Shown here: positions 6,201 through 8,561 of the stretch, piece by piece
Layout of the letters: every line of letters starts with the position of its first letter
Position numbering within the stretch: position 1 is the first letter of the stretch
Assembly (NCBI GenBank): GCA_003476705.1
Contig: DMVM01000069.1
Location: forward strand, 1-8,561
DNA from: Coprothermobacter sp.
GTDB lineage: Bacteria; Coprothermobacterota; Coprothermobacteria; Coprothermobacterales; Coprothermobacteraceae
Reading direction: 5' to 3'
Length of the DNA: 8,561 nt
Notes under the pieces: model-generated
What the model was told of the DNA's origin: nothing
Database searches by the model: none
The model's input: the letters and a program-made list of their open reading frames with translations, nothing else
Position numbers and translations under genes: made by a program

Positions 6201-6497
6201 ATGGAGATTAAACCTTTGGGCGACAGAGTGCTTCTGAAAGCAATGGAGGAAGAGGAAAAAACAAAGTCCGGCATTGTGATTCCTGACACTGCGAAGGAAA
6301 AACCACAAAAAGGAAAAGTCTTGGCAGTGGGCACTGGAAGGATTCTGGACAATGGAACTAAGGTACCCTTAGAGGTTCAGGTTGGTGACATTGTTGTGTT
6401 CTCTAAGTATGCTGGTACAGAAGTAAAGGTTGATGGTGAAGAGTATCTCATTGTCTCTGAGAGAGATATTTTAGCCGTACTTGGTCACGAAAACTAA
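6201..6497 (+). CDS. groES: Co-chaperonin GroES (Hsp10)
   Basis: GroES forms the seven-subunit lid that caps GroEL and encloses folding substrates in the cytoplasm. The 98-residue product begins [13 protein letters not shown], the standard N-terminal strand. It has the mobile loop at about 16-33 with the hydrophobic tripeptide IVI (25-27) that docks onto GroEL, then [10 protein letters not shown] (38-46), [27 protein letters not shown] (61-87 region) and DILAVL at the end. Length and motif order are typical. The gene lies 70 bases after tsaD with its own promoter and CIRCE-like site, and 17 bases before groEL, forming the usual two-gene operon. Confidence 0.98.
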   Translation: MEIKPLGDRVLLKAMEEEEKTKSGIVIPDTAKEKPQKGKVLAVGTGRILDNGTKVPLEVQVGDIVVFSKYAGTEVKVDGEEYLIVSERDILAVLGHEN

Positions 6498-6511
6498 GGA
6501 GGGGTGAGTGA

Positions 6512-8128
<1,617 letters not shown>

Positions 8129-8173
8129 TTCTGACATCACCTCGCCCCGAGTTAAGGGTCAAATTGTGTTGAG

Positions 8174-8217
8174 GGAGGGGACCTCTCAAAGGTGAAGAGG
8201 TCCCCTTCGCTGTTTTT
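8174..8217 (+). terminator. Rho-independent terminator after groEL
   Basis: GGGGACCTCT (8177-8186) pairs perfectly with AGAGGTCCCC (8196-8205) across a 9-base loop. Three further pairs at the base (A-T, G-T, G-C) extend the stem to 8174-8208. Five Ts follow at 8213-8217. It begins 45 bases after the groEL stop and separates the groE operon from the permease gene. The 8129-8173 stretch before it shows nothing else. Confidence 0.92.
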
Positions 8218-8229
8218 AGATTGGTGCTG

Positions 8230-8235
8230 TATAAT
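8230..8235 (+). promoter_or_regulatory. Predicted -10 box for the permease operon
   Basis: A consensus TATAAT lies 13 bases after the terminator T-run and 39 bases before the permease start. No good -35 is visible at 16-18 bases upstream (the best, TTCGCT at 8206-8211, is poor and lies in the terminator stem), so the promoter may need an activator. The position after a terminator makes a new promoter here likely. Confidence 0.5.
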
Positions 8236-8274
8236 TTATAGAAAATAGTCCCAAGGGAAGGGAGTGTAAGTTGG

Positions 8275-8561
8275 ATGAATTACCTGATCAGGAGAATTTT
8301 GCAGTTGATCCCGACGTTCCTCATCGCCACAATGATTGCTTTTATACTGTTCTCATTGGTTGGCGACCCATTTGAAGGCATGCGTCAGGATCCTAGGTTG
8401 GCTTCTCAGGTGGAAAGGCTAAGAAGAATTTATGGCTATGATAGAGACCCTTTCACACGGTATGTTTTGTGGCTGTATAACTTCTTCACGGGTGAATGGG
8501 GGTACTCTATCATGGCAAAAAGGTCGGTGTTCAGTGTAGTCACTGAGCGAATTCCCGTCTC
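8275..8561 (+). CDS. Peptide/oligopeptide ABC transporter permease, DppB/OppB type (3' end missing)
   Basis: Only the first 95 residues are in the window. The protein starts MNYLIRRILQLIPTFLIATMIAF, the usual N-terminal helix of DppB/OppB permeases (membrane segment about residues 9-31). It continues with the extracytoplasmic section VGDPFEG, RLRRIYGYDRDPFTRYVLWLYNFFTGEWGYS, which matches the family pattern of a Leu-rich helix, D(R/Q)P, the YxxWL..FxxGDxGxS motif and then RIP. Such permeases sit in the inner membrane, pair with a DppC-type partner and import di- or oligopeptides, or sometimes nickel or oligosaccharides. ATG 8275 follows GGGAG (8260-8264). An overlapping TTG at 8271 is in another frame that soon stops. 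The substrate cannot be assigned, and the binding protein and ATPases should lie downstream. Confidence 0.9.
   Translation, partial: MNYLIRRILQLIPTFLIATMIAFILFSLVGDPFEGMRQDPRLASQVERLRRIYGYDRDPFTRYVLWLYNFFTGEWGYSIMAKRSVFSVVTERIPV

Noticed and set aside
5747..6352. 201-codon open frame on the minus strand over tsaD/groES
   Set aside because: It covers the opposite strand of two clear genes and their control region, has no ribosome site support and no recognisable domain.

Overview
The window looks like a piece of bacterial chromosome carrying housekeeping genes, all read left to right on the + strand and tightly packed. The gene set (type IIA topoisomerase A subunit, archease/RtcB, the bacterial t6A enzymes, GroES/GroEL, an oligopeptide ABC permease), the many GTG/TTG starts with strong AGGAGG ribosome sites, and the order tsaE-tsaB-rimI-tsaD ahead of groES-groEL resemble Firmicutes-like or deep-branching anaerobes. 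Coprothermobacter or a similar thermophile is a guess from overall protein character. No database was searched.

Layout: (1) 1-1877, the 3' part of a gyrA-like gene whose beginning, including the catalytic tyrosine, lies outside the window. It lacks a recognisable GyrA box and carries a perfect 13-bp inverted repeat at the junction of its two domains. (2) 1897-3757, archease followed by the RNA ligase RtcB, which it activates. (3) 3754-6130, tsaE, tsaB, rimI and tsaD, with overlapping ends from rtcB through rimI. (4) 6131-6200, a short control region with an extended -10 promoter and a degenerate CIRCE-like operator of exact 9-9-9 geometry, followed by groES (6201-6497) and groEL (6515-8128). 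(5) 8174-8217, a strong intrinsic terminator closing the groE unit. (6) 8275-8561, the start of a DppB/OppB-type permease with its own -10 box and ribosome site, cut by the window edge.

The genes from gyrA to tsaD are separated by 43 bases or fewer, and no terminator is seen between them, so they could form one long transcript. They join RNA repair (archease/RtcB) to tRNA position-37 modification (TsaE/TsaB/TsaD) and to protein N-terminal acetylation (RimI). The groE pair probably has its own heat-shock-type control, with possible read-through from tsaD. I found no RNA genes, mobile elements or CRISPR arrays. No clearly unknown system is present. The points most worth a second look are the missing GyrA box, the inverted repeat inside gyrA, the RNA-ligase/t6A gene cluster and the diverged CIRCE.
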